Counted from the first letter of the stretch, positions 25,501 to 34,326 are shown. The stretch: DNA of 64,000 nucleotides from Streptomyces atratus (GCF_900119365.1 NZ_FPJO01000019.1:1-64000); one strand, 5' to 3'. Made by a program: numbers and translations. The notes: generated from the sequence alone by a model not told the origin.

Positions 25501-27500
25501 CGCTCCAGGATCGACGTGCGGACCGTGGTGTCGCCGATGTCGAGACCGGCGACGACATCCGTGACGGCGCTCAGGCCCTCCGTCATCCCGCTCAGCCGCT
25601 CGCCGAGCGCCGCCGCGTCCGCGACGGTGGCGAGCGCGGACGCCTCGGCGGTGAGCCGGGCGATGTCCTCGTGGTAGCCGGTGAAGGCGTCGTCCCGGCC
25701 GAGGAAGGCGACGGCGCGCTGCGCGGCCGATTCGAGATCGGCGGCGGTCGCGGTGGAGAGTTCGGCGATCCGCCCGGTGTCCGCGTACCGCATCTCGGCG
25801 AGCGTCGCCAAGTGGCCGTGGGCATGGCGCAGTTCGGTGAGCTGGGCCACCCAGGCGGCGGCCGAGCGCGGGGCCTCGCCGCGGATGCGGCGGATGAGCG
25901 CGGTGATCCGTTCGGCCGCCCCGTCGAGTGCTTCGGCGGCCTGCCGGGTCAGCTCCCGCACCGTCTCGAACTCGGTCAGCACCTGCTGGGCGGTGGCCTT
26001 CAGCTCCGCCAACGGGTCGGCCAGTGCGCCGAGTCCGGCGTCGGTGAGCCAGTGGTAGCGGTCGGTGGCGCGGGTGCAGTCCGTGACCAGCTGCGCGTAC
26101 ACGGCGGCGGTCGGGGTGGTCTCGGCGGCGCTGTGCGCCAGTGCCAGGCAGTCGGAGATCCCGCGCACCAGATCGGCGTTGCCGACCCGGGCCAGCGGAC
26201 CCGTCCCGGCCGGACGGGAGGCCGCGTAGGTGTCGGAGACGTACGGGGTCCGCCAGCGCTGCAAGGGGTGGACGCGGGCCGGTTCGTCGCCGGTGGCGGT
26301 GGTGCGCAGCAGGACGAGGGTGCCGTCGTCGAGCAGGGCGTGGCCGCGGCCCTGGAGCGGGGTGGCGACCTCCTGCCGGATCAGGTTGTAGGGCAGCAGC
26401 AGCTCGCGGCCGTCGTCGGGGGAGCGGAAGACGTACAGGACGTCCTCGCCGTTCGGGGAGCGGACGGCGCCCTCGAAGACCGGGTCGGTGAGCGGCTCCG
26501 CGATGTCGAAGGTCTTCGCGGTGCCGGTGGTGAGGTAGTAGCCGCCGGGGAAGATGATCCCCTGGTCCTCGGGGAGCCGGTGGCAGGCCGGCCCGATGCC
26601 GTCCAGGCGCAGTACGGTGCCGAGCAGCGTGTTGAAGACCAGGTGCCGCCAGGACTCCTCGTTGTACGGGCGGACGCGGAGCAGGACCAGCGGCCCGATC
26701 GTGGCGTGCTCGACCTCCGCGTCGGCGAGCGACTGGAGGGGTTCGGCGACCGGTTCCTCGTAGATCCCGTCGGGGGTGTCGGTGTCGTTGACCGTCTTGA
26801 CGGTGAGGGTCCCGCCGAGCGTGTCGACGAAGAGCACGGCGGCATCCGGGCCCTCCCCGCCCACCGCGATGTGCGGGTGCCGGCCGAGGACGTGCGACTC
26901 GCGCCCGGCGGCGGTCCAGGAGAAGTCGTGCGAGGGCGGGAAGACATGGTCGCGGTCGCCGCGCGCGTCGAGGAACGCGCCCGGAGAACCGTCCGCGGCC
27001 AGCGCCCAGCGCAGCACCCGGATGCCGTCCGCGCTCTCGCCGGTACGGAAGACGGCGAGCAGCTTTCCGTCCACCCGGCGCAGCCGCAGCAGCCGGGCGT
27101 CGCGGTAGTAGCGGTGCAGGGCCGTGAACTCGCGCACGAAGCTCTCGTCGGCCAGCAGCCCGTCCTCTGCGGGCGAGTCCAATTCCGGCCCGTACAGCGA
27201 GAGTACGTCGGAGACCTCGGCCGGGTCCGCCGCGCCCGGACCCCGCCCGAAGCCGAACAGCAGCCGCCCGCCGACGGCCACCAGATCGCGGGGCACCGCC
27301 GCGTACCCGGTGCGGATCTGCTCGGTGCCGGTGAGCCGGAGCCCGGTCGAGCCGAACTCCTCGGTGCGCCGCGCGTTGAGCTCCTCGGCGCGGCGTGCCA
27401 GCTCGGCGGCGCGGTCGCCGAGCCGGCGGCGCAGCACGTCGTACGTACCCGCGTCCACGGGGCCGCCGGTGGGCGCTGCGGTCGTGGTGTCGGTGTCCAT
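22542..27500 (-). CDS. Giant AAA+ ATPase (DNA-repair-ATPase-like), flotillin partner
   Basis: A 1652-residue protein. The N-terminal half looks like a repeat-containing beta-rich region (residues 50-420), followed by a long coiled coil (about 440-900). The C-terminal AAA+ module has Walker A SPPGYGKTTLM near residue 1270, Walker B LLYLDDIQHTS near 1335 and a GNPYTESGERFRIPDML sensor segment. Homologues are usually named DNA repair ATPase without proof. It is read after the flotillin gene (58 bases), so a membrane-associated remodelling role is more plausible than DNA repair. Confidence 0.8.
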   Translation of the reverse strand: MDTDTTTAAPTGGPVDAGTYDVLRRRLGDRAAELARRAEELNARRTEEFGSTGLRLTGTEQIRTGYAAVPRDLVAVGGRLLFGFGRGPGAADPAEVSDVLSLYGPELDSPAEDGLLADESFVREFTALHRYYRDARLLRLRRVDGKLLAVFRTGESADGIRVLRWALAADGSPGAFLDARGDRDHVFPPSHDFSWTAAGRESHVLGRHPHIAVGGEGPDAAVLFVDTLGGTLTVKTVNDTDTPDGIYEEPVAEPLQSLADAEVEHATIGPLVLLRVRPYNEESWRHLVFNTLLGTVLRLDGIGPACHRLPEDQGIIFPGGYYLTTGTAKTFDIAEPLTDPVFEGAVRSPNGEDVLYVFRSPDDGRELLLPYNLIRQEVATPLQGRGHALLDDGTLVLLRTTATGDEPARVHPLQRWRTPYVSDTYAASRPAGTGPLARVGNADLVRGISDCLALAHSAAETTPTAAVYAQLVTDCTRATDRYHWLTDAGLGALADPLAELKATAQQVLTEFETVRELTRQAAEALDGAAERITALIRRIRGEAPRSAAAWVAQLTELRHAHGHLATLAEMRYADTGRIAELSTATAADLESAAQRAVAFLGRDDAFTGYHEDIARLTAEASALATVADAAALGERLSGMTEGLSAVTDVVAGLDIGDTTVRTSILERIAEVLGGVNRARATLEARRRELLDHEGRAEFAAEFALLGQAVTGAIAASDTPDACDEQLARLLLQLENLESRFAEFDDFLSELAERRTEVYEAFSARKQTLQDARARRAERLADSAARVLETVSRRLSALPDLDAVHTYFSSDPMAAKIRRTAEELRSLGDPVRAEELDGQLLAARQEAGRALRDRSELYADGGAVIRLGRHRFAVNTQPFDLTLVPHGDRLAFALTGTDYRAPVTDPEFEATRPYWEQTLPSESPHVYRGEHLAARLLDERGADTLAALDPAELAALVRESAAAAYDEGYQRGVHDEDATAILTALLRLHSGAGLLRCPPAVRAAAQLFWAYGTDEARRTSWTRRALSLARARETFGLAPAVEALQEEWAAVIGGEAPSAVAAYLFEELTSGPAGFVTSAAARTFLDKFRRTTGTSAYDEDLAALGDDLPARRQLVEGWLAPYAAASGTGIDAGDLAEAVAVELCPEPMLDRYDCEAPLTARVDGLLGTHPRIDRGVLTLRLDELLARTAEFRTVAVPGFRAYQRRRTALVNAERARLRLDDHRPRVMSVFVRNRLLDEVYLPLIGDSLAKQLGTADAERRTDSQGLLLLVSPPGYGKTTLMEYVADRLGLVLVKISGPNLGHDVTSLDPAQARTATARQEIEKINFALESGNNTLLYLDDIQHTSPELLQKFIPLCDATRRIEGVRDGEPLSHDLRGKRFAVCMAGNPYTESGERFRIPDMLANRADVWNLGEVLSGREDVFALSFVENALTANPVLAPLAGRSREDLVRFVRLASGTAPAPGTDRLEHPYTPAEVDRIVAVLRHLLTARDTVLAVNAAYIASAAQTDATRTEPPFRLQGSYRNMNKIAERIVPVMNDAELSAVVDDHYAGEAQTLTSGAESNLLKLAALRGRLTPEQSARWSAITASYVRTQALGGPDGDPMTRAVAALGLLADRIAAVESAIVRVADPRHLLTDPQARHAAPPPAGPMGDH

Positions 27501-27558
27501 ACGTACGGCTCTCCCTGCGAGGTGTTACGGGGCGGGCGGGGTGGGTGGTGCGGCCGGC

Positions 27559-29715
27559 TCAGCCCTGGGCGACCGGCGCCGACCCGTTCCGCGAGACGGG
27601 CACGGCGGAGGCGTCCGCCGCCTCCGGCACCGCGGAGGCATCCGGCCCGGTCAGTGCGGAGACCGGCTGGTCCGCGAGCCCCAGCTCCTTCGCGGCGGCC
27701 AGCAGCTGCTGGATCTGCCCCGAGGAGACCCCGGCTCCCGGCGCCTTCATCATCCGCATCAGCAGCGCGGACACCGTCAGGTTCCGCACATCGCCGGTGG
27801 ACACCGCGCCGAGGACCCGGGTCAGGTCGTCGGTGAACGACGAGGTGCCGTTCAGCCACGGGCCCGCGAGGGCCTTGGCCGTCTGCGAGTTCTCCACGAA
27901 GCCGTCGAAGCTCTTGCCCATCGAGACGGCCGAGACCAGCCGGTCGAAGAAGACCGACTCCCCGCCGACGATGTCGATGTCGGCGTTCTCCAGGCCCGTG
28001 GCCAGCACCGTCGCCTGTGCCTCGGCCACCTGGCGCTGCACATCGAGACCGGCCAGCCGGATCTCCTTCTCCGCGGCGAGCCGCAGCCGGTACTCCTCGT
28101 GCCCGCGCGAGGCGTCGTCCAGCGCCGCCATCGCGGCCGCCTTCTCGGTCAGGCCCGCCGCCTCGGCCTTCAGCTTCTCGCCGATCATCGCCGCGTCGGC
28201 CGTCGCCTGGGCCTGCGTGCCCTCGGCCGTGGCCAGCGCCTTGAGCCTGGCCCCCTCCGCCTCGGCCCTGAGCCGGGCGGACGCGGCCTCGGCCTCGGCG
28301 AGACCGGCCTTCTCGATGACATCGGCCTCTGCCTCACGTACCTGGATCTCGGCGAGGCCGGGCGCCGCGGTCTCCGCCTGGATGCCCTCGGCCAGCCGCA
28401 GCTTCGCCTGGGCGTCCAGGTCCGCGGTCTTCAGCCGGGCCTCGGCGAGCGTCAGCTGCTCGGCGGCCAGGTGGGTGGCGGCCGCCTCCGCGGCCTCGGC
28501 GGCCTTGATGTCCTTGACCAGCTTCTCCTGGGCCTCCGCCTCGGCGGCGATGATGACCGACCTGCGGGTGCGCTCCGACTCCTCGACGGCCCGCAGCGTC
28601 TTGATGGACTCCTCCTGCTCGGCGACCGTACGGTCCACCGCGATCCGCTCCCGGATCACATCGGCGACCTCGCGGCGCTCGGCCTCGACCTCCTTCGTCG
28701 CGGCGATCCGGTCGAGCTCGGTCTGCCGCTCGCGCCCGATGACCTCGATCAGCCGGTCCTTCTCGATGCGCTCGTTCTCCACGGCGATGACGCGCTCGCG
28801 GTTCTTCTGCGCGACGGCGATCTCCCGGGCCTGGTTCTCGCGCTGGATGCCGAGCTGCTCCTCGGTACGGATGAACGCGGCCTGGGCGCCGAGCCGTTCC
28901 TCCTCCTGGACCTTGGCGGTGGCGGCCTCCTCGCGGGCCCGCAGCGTCTCGACCTCGCGGCGCTGCTTGATCTCGGCCTCGGCCTGCCGGCGCTCCAGCT
29001 CCAGGATGGTCTCGCGGGCGTCGACGTCCTGCCGGGTGATCTCCTTCTGCTCGGTGCGCTGGAACTCGTTGGTGCGTACGTGCTCGATCGCCGTCAGCTC
29101 GGTGATCTTGCGGATGCCCTGTGCGTCGAGGATGTTGGCGCCGTCGAGCTGCGTCATCGGCGTCTGCTCAAGGAAGTCGATCGCGGCGTCGTCGAGGTGG
29201 TAGCCGTTCAGGTCCGTGCCGATGACCCGGATGATCCGGTCCCGGAACTCCTCGCGCTTGGTGTAGAGATCGACGAAGTCCAGCTGCTTGCCGACGGTCT
29301 TGAGCGCCTCGGCGAACTTCGCGCCGAAGAACTCCTGGATCGCCACCTTGTCGCTGGCCCGCTCCGTACCGATGGACTGGGCGACCTTGATGACGTCCTC
29401 GACGGTCTTGTTGACCCGCACGAAGAAGTTGATGTGGATGTCGGCGCGGATGTTGTCCTGGCAGATCAGGCCCTCGCGCCCGGTGCGGCGGATCTCGATG
29501 GTCTTCACCGAGATGTCCATGGTCTCGGCCTTGTGCAGCACCGGCAGGACGACGGCCCCGGTGAAGGTGACGTCGACCTTCTTGGTCTTGGAGATGATCA
29601 GCGCCTTGCCCTGCTCGACCTTGCGGAAGAGCCGGCTGATGACGAGGAGCAGGGCGACGGCGATGAGCAGGACAACGGCTACGAGCACACCGAAGCCCAG
29701 GGTGATGGCATCCAT
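27559..29715 (-). CDS. Flotillin/SPFH-domain protein (YqiK-like)
   Basis: A 718-residue protein with an N-terminal membrane helix (residues 8-30, VLVAVVLLIAVALLLVISRLF), an SPFH domain (about 40-230, with VDVTFTGAVVLPVL and FVRVNKTVEDVIKVA) and a very long Ala/Glu-rich coiled coil (230-580). Flotillins oligomerise into rings or cages on the membrane and organise microdomains. The gene sits between the YqiJ-like and AAA+ genes in one leftward operon, as in E. coli yqiJK with an added ATPase. Confidence 0.93.
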   Translation of the reverse strand: MDAITLGFGVLVAVVLLIAVALLLVISRLFRKVEQGKALIISKTKKVDVTFTGAVVLPVLHKAETMDISVKTIEIRRTGREGLICQDNIRADIHINFFVRVNKTVEDVIKVAQSIGTERASDKVAIQEFFGAKFAEALKTVGKQLDFVDLYTKREEFRDRIIRVIGTDLNGYHLDDAAIDFLEQTPMTQLDGANILDAQGIRKITELTAIEHVRTNEFQRTEQKEITRQDVDARETILELERRQAEAEIKQRREVETLRAREEAATAKVQEEERLGAQAAFIRTEEQLGIQRENQAREIAVAQKNRERVIAVENERIEKDRLIEVIGRERQTELDRIAATKEVEAERREVADVIRERIAVDRTVAEQEESIKTLRAVEESERTRRSVIIAAEAEAQEKLVKDIKAAEAAEAAATHLAAEQLTLAEARLKTADLDAQAKLRLAEGIQAETAAPGLAEIQVREAEADVIEKAGLAEAEAASARLRAEAEGARLKALATAEGTQAQATADAAMIGEKLKAEAAGLTEKAAAMAALDDASRGHEEYRLRLAAEKEIRLAGLDVQRQVAEAQATVLATGLENADIDIVGGESVFFDRLVSAVSMGKSFDGFVENSQTAKALAGPWLNGTSSFTDDLTRVLGAVSTGDVRNLTVSALLMRMMKAPGAGVSSGQIQQLLAAAKELGLADQPVSALTGPDASAVPEAADASAVPVSRNGSAPVAQG

Positions 29716-29865
29716 GACAGTCCTTGACGGCTGGTGAGGAAGGTGGTGAAGGGAATGTGGGGCGCGCGGCGGATCGGGAGCGGTCGGCCGGGGCGGTCGG
29801 CCGGTTGTGTCGTCCGGTCGTCCGGCCGTCCGGAGCGGTCCGGGTGGTCCGGGGGGTCCGGTCGG

Positions 29866-30543
29866 TCAGCCGGTGCGGCGCGGGGTGCGGCGCGCGGCCG
29901 TGCGCGGCGCCGTGCGTGGTCGGGGCGTGGGCGGACCAGGGTCCAGGGCCTTGTCGTAGGGCGAGACCCAGAAGAACTCGCCCTCGTCGTCGTATGCGTA
30001 GAGGAGTCCCGCACTGCCCGCGGCGAGGGCCGTGCCGTCCGCCGGGGCGAGCAGCCTGACCTGGACGATCGCGGTGGAGCCGTCGTCCGCCGTGACCTCG
30101 GCCTGGCCGAAGTCGGAGCTGACGGAACCGGTACGGATCGTGCAGAGGCGGCCCAGGAAGTCCTGCCGCGACGGAGGAGGCTCGTCCGGGAACCTCCGGC
30201 GGAAGCAGCGCACCAGCGCCCGCAGCACGACCCAGCCGAGCAGCAGCGCTCCGGCGAGCACGGCGCAGGCGAGCGCGGCCCGGGTGAGGCCGGTGACGTC
30301 GCTGCGGTGCAGCAGGACCGTACCGGTGAGGCTCGCGAACCAGCCGACGACGACCATCACGGACACCGAGACCGCGACCGGCACCCCGCCGATACCGGCC
30401 AGGTCGGTGTCGATGTCGCCGTCGAAGGAGTGGTGGTCGGCCGCACCGGCCAGCACGAGGAGCCAGAAGAAGACGACGACGGTCAGTGCGGCGCCGAACA
30501 GAACGGCGGGAAAGGAGGTCGCCGCGCTCAGGAACTCCTGCAT
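29866..30543 (-). CDS. YqiJ/NfeD-like membrane protein
   Basis: A 225-residue protein with three or four transmembrane helices (about residues 8-130) and a C-terminal beta-rich region (RQDFLGRLCTIRTGSVSSDFGQAEV) that fits an OB-fold as in YqiJ and NfeD. YqiJ/NfeD proteins accompany flotillins and are thought to anchor or regulate them. It is the first gene of the YqiJ - flotillin - AAA+ operon; 150 bases separate it from the flotillin start. The 5' side holds a strong hairpin (30582-30626). Confidence 0.75.
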   Translation of the reverse strand: MQEFLSAATSFPAVLFGAALTVVVFFWLLVLAGAADHHSFDGDIDTDLAGIGGVPVAVSVSVMVVVGWFASLTGTVLLHRSDVTGLTRAALACAVLAGALLLGWVVLRALVRCFRRRFPDEPPPSRQDFLGRLCTIRTGSVSSDFGQAEVTADDGSTAIVQVRLLAPADGTALAAGSAGLLYAYDDEGEFFWVSPYDKALDPGPPTPRPRTAPRTAARRTPRRTG

Positions 30544-30581
30544 CCGTCCACCCCCTTGTCATGCCGGGCGGCCGGTGGTGG

Positions 30582-30626
30582 CCCGGCTGCTGCGGCACCG
30601 CCTGAAACGGCGCCGCAGCAGCCGGG
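30582..30626. promoter_or_regulatory. 15-base inverted repeat in the divergent region before the flotillin operon
   Basis: CCCGGCTGCTGCGGC (30582-30596) is perfectly complementary to GCCGCAGCAGCCGGG (30612-30626), with a 15-base loop. It lies 39-83 bases upstream of the YqiJ-like start and has no T-run, so an operator or 5' leader structure is more likely than a terminator. Confidence 0.5.
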
Positions 30627-30806
30627 TCGTCCCCCGTGTCCCCCGTGTTTCCCCCGGTTGGTGCTGACCGGATCGTGTCATTCGGGGGCATCGCACCGCA
30701 CTGCCGGACTCCGGCAATCTTTGCCCTTCCTTGATGCCGGGCACCGGCACCGGCCGGTATGCGTTGGGTGAGTGTCAAAGTCGCGTCAGGACTGGAGGAG
30801 AAACGC

Positions 30807-31877
30807 GTGCCGGAGCCGGAGATACCCGATGAGCTTCTGGGTGACTATGCCCGCATCCTGACGGATGTGGCCGCCACCGGCCGCCGGCTCACCCGGGACG
30901 AGCTGGAGGACCGCCGCAGGCTGGGCCGCCAGGCCGCCGAGACCGGATTCCAACTGCGCGCCCTGGTCGTCCGTCATCTCGCGGCGACCCGCGCCGACTG
31001 GCCGCTCGCCCCGTCCGTCGACGGCGCGTCCACGGATTCCGTGCTGGCCGCGGTCGAGCAGGCCGTCGACGCCTTCGCGGAGGGCTTCGAGCGGGCCCAG
31101 CGGATGACCGTGCGCCGCGAGGAGGCGGCGCGCCGCGAGTTCATCGACGACCTGCTGTACGGGCGCAGCGATCTGGGCCGGCTCGCCGAGCGGGCCACCC
31201 GCTTCGGGCTGCGGCTCTCCCGCGCCCACGCGGTGGCGGTGGCGGCGGGCCCGGAGGCGTACACGGAGACCGATTCCGTGCCGCGCACGGTCGAGGCGGC
31301 GCTGCTCGCACGCTTCGGCGGCCGGAAGATCCTGATCACGACGAAGGACGGCCGGCTGATCTGTATCGCCCCGGGCAGCCAGCCCGACGTCCTGCGGTTC
31401 TTCGCCAAGCAGGCGCACGCGGCGACGGACGGCGGCCGGGTCGCGGTGGGCCGCCCGCACAACGGGCCCGGCGGCGTCGTCCACTCCTACGACGAGGCGC
31501 TGGACGCGCTGGACCTGGCGGAGCGGATGGACCTGGAAGATCCGGTGCTGTACGCCGCCGATCTGCTGGTCTATCCGGTGCTGACCCGAGACCGGCAGGC
31601 GATGGCCGATCTGGTGCGCAGTCAGCTGGGCCCGCTCCAGCGGGCCCGTGGCGGTGCCGAGCCGTTGCTGAAGACGCTCACCGTCTACTTCGAGGCGGGC
31701 TGTGTGGCCGCCGAGACGGCCCGTCGGCTGTCGCTGAGCGTGCGGGCGCTGACCTACCGGCTGGAGCGGATCCATCAGCTGACCGGCTCCGACCCGTCGG
31801 ATCCGATGCACCGTTACACCCTGCAGACGGCGGTCATCGGTGCCCGGCTGCTGGACTGGCCGGCCAAGGAGCTGTGA
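30807..31877 (+). CDS. PucR/CdaR-type transcriptional regulator
   Basis: A 356-residue regulator. The N-terminal helical region precedes a GGDEF-like middle part (REFIDDLLYGRSDLGRLAERA) and the C-terminal PucR HTH: YFEAGCVAAETARRLSLSVRALTYRLERI. GTG at 30807 is chosen because GGAGGAG (30794-30800) lies six bases upstream; an ATG at 30759 lacks a site. It is divergent from the flotillin operon and could control it, which is positional inference. PucR proteins usually respond to small metabolites. Confidence 0.85.
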   Translation: MPEPEIPDELLGDYARILTDVAATGRRLTRDELEDRRRLGRQAAETGFQLRALVVRHLAATRADWPLAPSVDGASTDSVLAAVEQAVDAFAEGFERAQRMTVRREEAARREFIDDLLYGRSDLGRLAERATRFGLRLSRAHAVAVAAGPEAYTETDSVPRTVEAALLARFGGRKILITTKDGRLICIAPGSQPDVLRFFAKQAHAATDGGRVAVGRPHNGPGGVVHSYDEALDALDLAERMDLEDPVLYAADLLVYPVLTRDRQAMADLVRSQLGPLQRARGGAEPLLKTLTVYFEAGCVAAETARRLSLSVRALTYRLERIHQLTGSDPSDPMHRYTLQTAVIGARLLDWPAKEL

Positions 31878-31893
31878 CGGGGCGGGCACCACA

Positions 31894-31934
31894 GGACCCC
31901 GCGTCCGCCGGCGGGTGCCGTGGACGCGGGGTCC
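31894..31934. terminator. Bidirectional hairpin terminator
   Basis: A 13-base perfect inverted repeat (31894-31906 and 31922-31934) with a 15-base loop lies between the convergent PucR and TerB genes. Confidence 0.75.
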
Positions 31935-32084
31935 GCAGAGGAGTGGCCGGGGGCGCGCAAGGGGGAGTCGCGCACCCCCGGCCTGCCGGGCGCCGACCGG
32001 TGGTCAGTCGGTCCGCGCTTCTTCCGGCGGTTCGGGGCCGGACCGGGCAGCCGGTCCGGGGGCAGGGCGGGAGGCCCTGGGGTC

Positions 32085-32540
32085 CTACAGGTCGAACTCG
32101 TGCGGCGGGAGGTCGAGGGCGAAGCACGCCTCGCGCACGACGGCCTGCTCCGACTTGTCGAAGTCGCCGTCGGCGCCACCGATGACGATGCCGATCTGGA
32201 TGACGGCACGCGCCTCGGCCGGCTTCTTCTTCGCCTTGCCGATCTCCTGGAGCACGCTGACCTTGCCGAAGGCGAAGTCGGCCGTGAGCTTGTTCACGTA
32301 GTCGTTGAAGCGGCGCTGCAGATCGTCCGCCGGGAAGTTCTGCAGGACCTCGTTGGAGGCGATCAGCGAGGCGACGCGCTGGCGCTCGGACGGGTCGATG
32401 GAACCGTCGGCCGCTGCGACGAGGGCGCACATGGCCATGCTCGCGTCGCGGAACGCCCCGCTCTTCAGGTCGTTCTTCTTCGATTCCAGCTGCGACTGCA
32501 TCGACGAGGCGGATTCCTTGATCCGATCCCACAGTGCCAT
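32085..32540 (-). CDS. TerB-family tellurite-resistance-like protein
   Basis: A 151-residue all-helical TerB protein. The paired metal-site motifs are ALVAAADGSIDPSERQ (about residues 40-55) and GIVIGGADGDFDKSEQ (about 115-130). TerB proteins belong to membrane-associated chemical-stress networks and bind metal through these acidic helices. A TerD, TerC or TerA partner is not adjacent. Nearness to the flotillin operon is suggestive of a shared envelope role, nothing more. Confidence 0.93.
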   Translation of the reverse strand: MALWDRIKESASSMQSQLESKKNDLKSGAFRDASMAMCALVAAADGSIDPSERQRVASLIASNEVLQNFPADDLQRRFNDYVNKLTADFAFGKVSVLQEIGKAKKKPAEARAVIQIGIVIGGADGDFDKSEQAVVREACFALDLPPHEFDL

Positions 32541-32708
32541 GACGTCTCCATACGTTGCGTTGCGTTGCGGTGCGTTGCCGGATTGAAGTCCAACTCTACA
32601 GACGTGTAGAAGTTAGCAGCAGGGGCGCCCGCTGTGTCCCGGAAACGGCGGTCAGTAGGATGCTGCGACGCCGCGGCCGACGCGGCATCGCAGAAGGGCG
32701 GACCCCCG

Positions 32709-33266
32709 ATGGACTCGGCCAGGCCCGGCCACCACCCGGACAACGAACCACTGCGCGACGGAGTGCCCGCCGCGGAACGGCTCTCCGCCGCGGAACAGCT
32801 GTCCGGCCTCGATGCGGTCGCGGCCGGAAGCACGGGCAGCCCCGGCGCCGCACATCCCGGAAGCGGGCGGCTGCGCAGGCGCGGCCAGGGCGAACTGGAG
32901 GCCCAAGTGCTCGCCGTGCTGCGCTCGGCGGACGGCCCCGCGACGGCCGGCTGGGTCCAGAAGCACCTCGAAGGCGACCTCGCGTACACCACCGTCATCA
33001 CGATCCTCTCCCGCCTCTACGCGAAGAAGGCCGTGACCCGCTCCCGCGAGGGCCGCTCCTACACCTGGACGTCCGCCTCCGACGAGGCCGGGCTCGCGGC
33101 CCTGCGGATGCGCCGCGTACTGGACGGCGAACGGGACCGGGACGCCGTGCTCGCCCGCTTCATCTCGGCCCTCTCCCCCGGTGACGAGGAGCGGCTGCGC
33201 GCCCTGCTGGCGCGGGCGGACGCCCCGGACGATCCGGACAACCCCCGTGACACGGAAGGCCTGTAG
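32709..33266 (+). CDS. BlaI/MecI-type transcriptional repressor
   Basis: A 185-residue regulator with an unusual 55-residue N-terminal extension before the BlaI winged helix (GELEAQVLAVLRSADGPATAGWVQKHL, then TVITILSRLYAKKAVTRSREG). The C-terminal helices would dimerise. It is followed by a BlaR1-like M56 peptidase at seven bases, the usual actinobacterial pair. In beta-lactamase systems the peptidase relieves repression by cutting BlaI; the target genes here are not visible. ATG at 32709 is chosen as the first ATG with a plausible site. Confidence 0.9.
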   Translation: MDSARPGHHPDNEPLRDGVPAAERLSAAEQLSGLDAVAAGSTGSPGAAHPGSGRLRRRGQGELEAQVLAVLRSADGPATAGWVQKHLEGDLAYTTVITILSRLYAKKAVTRSREGRSYTWTSASDEAGLAALRMRRVLDGERDRDAVLARFISALSPGDEERLRALLARADAPDDPDNPRDTEGL

Positions 33267-33273
33267 CCCGCCG

Positions 33274-34221
33274 ATGGGTGTCTTCGTCTGCCTGCCGCTC
33301 GTGCTGCCGCTGACCGCGCTGCCGATCGCGCGCCTGGCCGAACAGCATCTGCACCCCCGCAGCGCGACCCGGCTGCTCGCCGTCGTCGGCGTGCTGCTCG
33401 CCCTGTGCAGCACGCTCTGCCTGGGCCTGCTGATGGTGGTGGGCACCGCCCAGCTGCCGGGCAACCCGCTGCCGGACAGCTGGTCGGACCCTCAGGTGCG
33501 GGCCGCGGTGCCGTACGAGGAGAAGGCGGGCATCGTCGCGATCGGGGCGCTGGCGGCGGTCCTCGGGGCGTGCGGGTGGACGGTGTACCGCCATGTGCGG
33601 CTGCGTATCGGCGCCGGCCGCGCGCTGGCCGCCGCGCCCTCCGTCGTCTCCGGCGACATCGCGGTGCTCCCGGACCCGGAGCCGTACGCCTACGCGCTGC
33701 CCGGAAGACCGGGCCGGGTCGTCGTCTCGACCGCGATGACGGAGTGTCTGGACGCCCGCGAACGGCGGGCCCTGATCGCCCATGAGCGGGCCCATCTTGC
33801 CGCCCGGCACCACCGTTGTCTGCTGGCCGTCCAACTCGCTGCGCGCGCCAACCCGTTCCTGCTGCCGCTGCGTACCGCGGTGTCGTTCAGCACCGAACGG
33901 TGGGCGGACGAGGAGGCCGCGTGCGCGGTCGGTGACCGGCGGGTGGTGGCGGTCGCGGTCGGCAAGGCGGCGCTGTACTCGCACCGTGCCCCGGACGTCT
34001 CGGTCGGCTTCGCCGCCTTCGCGGCCCCGGCGGGCCCCGTGCCGCGCCGGGTCGCCGCGCTGCTCGCCCCGGTTCCGCCGGTGCGGCTGTGGCCGCCGTC
34101 CTCCGCCCATGTCGCCCTCGCGGCGCTGATCGCGGCGGTGGGCACGGCGGCCTCGGCGCTGTCGTCGCTCAACGCGGCCGTGACGCTGGTGGGGATCCTG
34201 CACGCGGCGACCCCGCTGTGA
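33274..34221 (+). CDS. M56-family (BlaR1-like) membrane metallopeptidase
   Basis: A 315-residue peptidase with three N-terminal helices, a zinc site HERAH (about residues 171-175, IAHERAHLAARHH) and a further acidic ligand region TERWADEEAAC, then one C-terminal helix. It lacks the penicillin-sensing domain of BlaR1, as most Streptomyces members do. It is operonic with the BlaI-type repressor upstream and is likely its sensor protease. Transcription probably ends at the hairpin at 34225. Confidence 0.9.
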   Translation: MGVFVCLPLVLPLTALPIARLAEQHLHPRSATRLLAVVGVLLALCSTLCLGLLMVVGTAQLPGNPLPDSWSDPQVRAAVPYEEKAGIVAIGALAAVLGACGWTVYRHVRLRIGAGRALAAAPSVVSGDIAVLPDPEPYAYALPGRPGRVVVSTAMTECLDARERRALIAHERAHLAARHHRCLLAVQLAARANPFLLPLRTAVSFSTERWADEEAACAVGDRRVVAVAVGKAALYSHRAPDVSVGFAAFAAPAGPVPRRVAALLAPVPPVRLWPPSSAHVALAALIAAVGTAASALSSLNAAVTLVGILHAATPL

Positions 34222-34224
34222 GCA

Positions 34225-34262
34225 GTACGGGCCCGGCGGACGGTCGTCCGCCGGGCCCGTAC
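34225..34262. terminator. Bidirectional hairpin terminator
   Basis: An 18-base perfect inverted repeat (34225-34242 and 34245-34262) with a two-base loop starts four bases after the M56 stop and separates it from the convergent antiporter gene. Confidence 0.8.
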
Positions 34263-34263
34263 G

Positions 34264-34326
34264 TCCGGCCTCTCCGGCCTCTCCGGCCTCTCCGGCCTCT
34301 CCGGCCTCTCCGGCCTCTCCGGCCTC
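34264..34326. repeat. Seven tandem copies of TCCGGCCTC
   Basis: A nine-base unit is repeated seven times without a mismatch from 34264 to 34326, reaching the stop codon of the antiporter gene. It may be a slippage-prone simple repeat. Confidence 0.95.

Noticed and set aside
34264..34326. CRISPR array
   Set aside because: Direct repeats are adjacent nine-base units without spacers.
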